Source: Parietaria judaica (Eukaryota; Streptophyta; Magnoliopsida; Rosales; Urticaceae). From it: 64,000 bases of DNA. Each line of letters starts with the position of its first letter. Positions within the stretch are counted from its first letter, which is position 1. The notes below the pieces were generated by a model. The model did no database searches. It was not told the origin of the DNA and saw nothing but the letters and a program-made list of their open reading frames with translations. The stretch is taken from NCBI GenBank assembly GCA_954871525.1, contig OX940860.1:28118001-28182000 (forward strand). The letters run 5' to 3'. Below, in pieces: positions 59,454 through 64,000 of the stretch. Position numbers and translations under genes: made by a program.

Positions 59454-59943
59454 GGGCACTTTGGTCATTTCGGTGGTACAGTCCTATATGTATGTAGCTG
59501 ATTACTCAGTGTAAAGATTACTTGGTGTTGCCAATGCCAGAGGTTGTTGTCTTGGTTAGAGACAGTGTATTTGCTTATTCTTTGCTCATAATAATGCATG
59601 TAATTGTACTGCCTTGTTATTTGAATCTCGCACCTCTTTATACAAACATGCATGTATACACATACATATATATATATATATCCGGATTTTCGCGCTCTAA
59701 GCTAAACAATGACAAAATTACAGTAAGGGTCCCGCAATTTCAGAAATTGATTTTTTTTTTGTCAACTTATGTTGGAAATTAAAGAAATTTTTTTGGTGTT
59801 GATTTTGTTTTTTATTTATTATTTTTTCAAACGGTGCCTGTTAATTTTTTTATTTATTGTTTTTTCAAAAATAAATTTTAAAAAAAAAAGTTATGTCGAA
59901 CCTGTAATTAACCATTTTTAACACGAATATTTATTATATTACA
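59454..59943 (+). other. TPR 3' UTR and downstream flank
   Basis: The first 150-250 bases probably form the 3' UTR. (TA)n at 59664-59680. No second gene. Confidence 0.45.
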
Positions 59944-62900
59944 CTAGTGGACCGACACCGCGCTTTGCGCGGTGATGTAAAAAAATAATTAATAAATTTA
60001 GTATTTTGATTATATTTTGCAATATCACATCTTCATATTATAATGTCTTCAAACAAATTTGCATACAAAAAATAACTTAAAAAAAACGTATCATATCATA
60101 ATAAGCTTGATTCTAACTTCAATTTTGCATTAAACAGATGCAAAATACCTTATATAAATAAACAGAGTATGTACACACATAAAAAAATTAAATGGCTTTC
60201 TTGCAAGAGAAACCATGTGACGAAACTCAAGTAGTAAAATTGCATAAATTTCTTGAAAGCAGAATTTCACCGTAAAACTGCTCGTTGAATTATTTGATTA
60301 AAGATCAGAGCATTATCAACGATTGCCAGAACTTTTTTTTTTCTCCGCATGTTCCTTGATATCTTGTTGATCCACCGTTCTCAAGCATAAAAAAAACATA
60401 TGAAAATATTCATTATTTTTCGTGGAAGTAATATGGATTAAAATCATGTTCAACATTCATCATTTATTACAATAGAATATCAATATATTGCCTAATTGGT
60501 AAAAATATCTAAGCTTTTAAAGCCATGTGCGATAAAATGTCCTCGTTTTAAACGTTATTAATTGTTAGGATTACAAACTATATTTATACATGATTAAAAA
60601 GAGAAAGATAAATTTACCTAATAATAAGTGAAATTGAATAAGTCTTGCATTAGAAACTTTTTTATGGTGTAATCAATTTATATTTTTTATATAAAAAATT
60701 GTAAAAAAAAAAAGAGAACACACTACTTGATTTCTATGTCTATGCATTTTAAAGTCATTTTTTCTAAATATCTAATTAAACTTTAACATGTCAACAATGT
60801 AATGAAGAACATGATCACGACCGAAATTATAATTTCGTAAAAGAACTATTAAACCCCAATATCATGTATTTCAAACAAAAAAAAAACCTTACGATTCAGA
60901 ATAGGAAATCAACGATGAATAAAGAGACCATAGCTCCTTAATTTTCTCGGTTATGATGTATTCGAATCACGAAGGATTCATGGTAATCGTAGACGTCTTT
61001 TTTTGTGTGTGTGCATATTTCTTCAAGTTTTTTCTACGAATCTGAAGGAAAATATTAAAAATAAAAAATCACAAGGTGCCAACATTCTTCACGCTAATGA
61101 AGAAAAATAAAAGGAACCAAAACCAAACGTTCACACATCACTGCATTGGTGCAATTTGAAAAGTCACATCCATTGGCATATTGTCGGTAGGATAATGGAT
61201 GTTGGAGATGAGGAGAGAGAATAAGGATTTTTCTTGCTTCAGAGGAGTCACATTGTCGGTGGATATTATAGAAAATCCGGAGTCATGCAGGCAAAGAGAA
61301 TCGGGAGATGGGTTTTGGGAAAAAAATAATTGTCTATGAGTAAATCAAAAACTTGTAAGTATATAATTATGTCGTGAATAAATTAAAAAAAGAAATCAAT
61401 AAATCTGAATAAAATCATTGTGAAAACAGTAACAAATAAACCTAATAAGCGGAAATTTTTTAATCAACAAATTAAACATGAAGTTAAACGATCGAGGTTT
61501 GCTAGATAGACTTACTATCATATATAAGGTGCAGTGACTTGACTAATCGGTGTCCAAGAATACTAATCTCGTCTCCGCCATAGTAGATCAAAGATCTCAT
61601 AAAACACAATTTCACTCTTTGTTCCCGACGCTTTGTCTTTGCACGCTTTGCCGATGCTGGAAAAAGTAATAAAAGCCCCATAAAATAAGATATAACCTTA
61701 TTGAAGTATGGAGAAACGATTTCTCAAAGAAACATAGTGAAATCCTATATAAAATATGATTTTTTTTTCCTTCAACTGGTGACGTCGTTGTTAAAAATCT
61801 TCGTGAAAAATTGATAAATATTGACTTAAAACCAGATAATATTGGCTTCAATGCTATGAATCATCAAACAAAATTACCCAAATATAGATTATTAATCGGT
61901 TGTTACCGTAGTACTTTGTAGCCACTCAAGGGGATGTTTAGGTAAATTTACATCTCCTCAAGAAAGTTTTCTTTATTGTGGAACCTGGAAAAGCAAGTAA
62001 TAAAAAATACAATATATAAATAAATAAGTACAATAAATAAATAAAAAATAAAACCAAGCAAACATAATGAACATATATATATAAAGGAAGTAAGCAATTG
62101 TTAATTTATGTCCTTAATGCCTTTAAAATGAAAATCCACTTAAATTTTAATTAAAAAATGAGGTAGAACACACATGATTCTCTAAATCATTACATCAAAG
62201 GAAAAGCAAAATCATTGAGATTATATCAAGTACATGTTGGACTCGAGTTTTCCTCTAAAAATTAGCAAAATTGATCAATTGTTCTATACTTGAAGAATTC
62301 TCACTACAATTGTCAAAACTAAAATTAAGAAATTGACATAATCACTCACAACAAAAGCTAGATCGAGCCACACTTACAAACGCCAAGACGATGCAAGTTT
62401 AAAAATGATTTATACACAAACAAAAACTGACACTTGCTCAGAAGAGTTCCCAAGTAAATTTAAACGAAGAACTGAACTATTCTGGTCGAAACTCCGTATC
62501 CATAGCCAGCATGATGCCAACTTCAACGCCAAACCAAGACTGAAAGGTGTGAAAGAAAGATGCAAAAAAATCAAAACAAAAAATAGTAAAATAAGAAATT
62601 ATTGCGAGGATAAATACAAAAGACACACAAATGACATTAGATATACTCATTTTGTCCCCTATCTAATGTAAATGAACTTTATAAATGATAATCAGTGAAC
62701 CTTATTTGCTTGCTAGCACAAATATTTGAATTTACTCACTTGTTAACACATAAAACTAATAATTGTCTATGTCCTAGAAATCATGTTAGTAAATATAAAA
62801 ATAAAAACTTATAACATAAATAACTGCCTCGAGAAAACGAAAACCTTCATAAAGAAACGCTATACAAAATAACCACTTACAATGTCCTAGAAAACCCTAT

Positions 62901-63203
62901 TAGTAAATATACAAATATGATAACATAAATAATTGTCTCCAACAAACGAAAATCGTCCTTAACAAACTCTACATAAAATAACCACTTACGAACCTGATTT
63001 TAATTGAAGACCTTTTCTATCCAAGTTCAGTATCCGTTGAACGAATCCTTTCTGTAGACACGAACCAAACAATAATTAACAAAATGTTATACCAAGAAAA
63101 TGAATGGGTTAACATTAAGTATGTTCAAAACTAATACAATGTAACTTTTTTAGACATATAAAGATAGTAATTGACTTATAAAATAAAAACTATTATTGCA
63201 TAT
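59944..63203 (-). mobile_element. Helitron 3' terminus and AT-rich body, 5' end not found
   Basis: Read on the minus strand, the sequence ends with hairpin ACCGCGCAAAGCGCGGT (59957-59973) followed 9 nt later by CTAG (59944-59947) and a T outside. This is the hallmark of a Helitron 3' end, which leaves no target duplication. The body would run rightward. It is AT-rich, without recognisable Rep/helicase coding, so it is non-autonomous or decayed. The right limit given is only where a different insertion begins. Confidence 0.6.
62765..63000. repeat. About 118-bp tandem repeat, 2 copies plus a distant third
   Basis: Units contain TGTCCTAGAAA, AGTAAATATA, ACATAAATAA and CAAAATAACCACTTAC (first unit about 62770-62880, second about 62883-62990). 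A third, diverged unit (ATCGTCCCTAAAAACGC to ACCTGATTTTA) lies at 63915-63975, beyond the insertion at 63213-63893. Confidence 0.75.
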
Positions 63204-63212
63204 GTTATATTG

Positions 63213-63893
63213 GTCAAATTTCCATCATGTTCACCACCTTTTTCCAGTCACAAAGATAAACACAATGAACAAGTTAATAACAATGATCGGTGAATATCTT
63301 TGATTTATATTATATTTCCGATAAGAGCTCGGTTTTCTTTCGTTGAATAGCTGGACAGTTGAAGGATCGGGTACAAACAACTCTCTTTGTTTCTTATGAA
63401 CTCTTTCTATTCTGTTTAAGCCTTTTCTCTTCTTTTTCTCTCTTCCTGATTTCTCTCTTTTTGCCAACCCTTTCGAATGAGGCCTCCCTTGCCTTTTATA
63501 GAGTCCCTCTCGGCCATCGCCTCTTTTCCCGTCTTTTCTCACGTCCAGTCGATAGTCCCTTCGGGAGTGGTTGGAAGGAAGCGTGGTGAACCCATGCTTT
63601 TTCGTCATCTTCGAGCAGACTGCCAGAGAGGGTAGGTGAACTTCATTAAATGAACATCTCGTCAATGATCATTCGGCCCTGCGCAAATCATCATGACGAA
63701 GCCCCTCGCAGACCCTTCTCTGTCCCATTCGGACTTCTTCGCAGGTTCTAACCTCCTCGAGGATGTCCCTTGTTTGGCCCTCGGGCAATGAACTTCCTCG
63801 CCCTCCTTTTGTGTCGTTTATGGACAAAAACGACACGAGCTGTGTTGAGGATGGATTTGACCAAATCCGACCTTAACATGCAGTTGTCAATAA
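63213..63893 (-). mobile_element. LTR-like insertion, unclassified (about 681 bp)
   Basis: Much GC-richer than its flanks. It is bordered by a 9-bp direct repeat GTTATATTG (63204-63212 and 63894-63902). TTGGTCAAATTTCCATC at its left and GATGGATTTGACCAA near its right are inverted. On the minus strand a CTATAAAAGG box (about 63494-63503) is followed by an AGAGAGAAA-rich leader, as in an LTR or gene promoter. The 144-residue minus frame here does not look like a host protein. It splits the tandem repeat array around it. Confidence 0.5.
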
Positions 63894-64000
63894 GTTATAT
63901 TGAAAATGAAAACATCAATAATCGTCCCTAAAAACGCTATACAAAATCTCATTTACTAACCTGATTTTACTTGAATCATTTCGTAATAGCCATGAACCAA

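Noticed and set aside
63231..63665. 144-residue minus-strand frame
   Set aside because: It sits over the leader and promoter-like part of an LTR-like insertion, is Lys/Arg/Glu-rich low complexity, and matches no family I recognise.

Overview
The window is nuclear DNA from a flowering plant, most likely a eudicot. It is AT-rich overall. It holds spliced genes with GT-AG introns, plant-only gene families (a UGT91-like glycosyltransferase, a phytosulfokine receptor kinase, a clade-E PP2C and a TOPLESS-related corepressor), and a dense load of plant DNA transposons, solo LTRs and AT microsatellites. The species cannot be named from the sequence.

Layout. Positions 1-1533 (minus) are a UDP-glycosyltransferase cut by the window edge. 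Positions 1793-3170 are a solo LTR, and 4407-6290 look like a Pack-MULE. Positions 8761-11823 (minus) are an intact intronless PSKR1-like receptor kinase. Positions 12.8-16.7 kb hold a MULE-like element with a tandem array and two hAT elements, one nested in a foldback element. A small predicted membrane-protein gene lies at 17302-17619 (minus). From 17.7 to 36.7 kb I see no convincing protein gene. That stretch holds hAT elements, two solo LTRs, a three-deep nest of insertions at 26.6-29.5 kb, an Emigrant-type element and (AT)n runs. Positions 37550-40263 (plus) are a five-exon PP2C. Around 41.2-41.6 kb there is a candidate Sm-class snRNA gene with a plant USE/TATA promoter. Positions 42.4-47.6 kb are transposon-rich. 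Positions 48743-59453 (plus) are a complete 25-exon TOPLESS-related gene encoding 1131 residues. From 59944 to the end is AT-rich repeat DNA that starts with a Helitron 3' terminus.

The genes do not form a pathway. PSKR (peptide-hormone perception), PP2C (dephosphorylation) and TPR (hormone-linked repression) all belong to signalling, but their proximity is probably chance. The most useful second looks are the snRNA-like locus, PP2C intron 1 (which consists almost entirely of a hAT MITE), the PP2C uORF whose stop overlaps the main start, the copied exon-5 start inside a TPR intron, and the nested transposons with clear target-site duplications.

Most exon joints were fixed by reading GT/AG borders and keeping the family reading frame. 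Transposon borders were fixed by terminal repeats plus target-site duplications. No database search was run.
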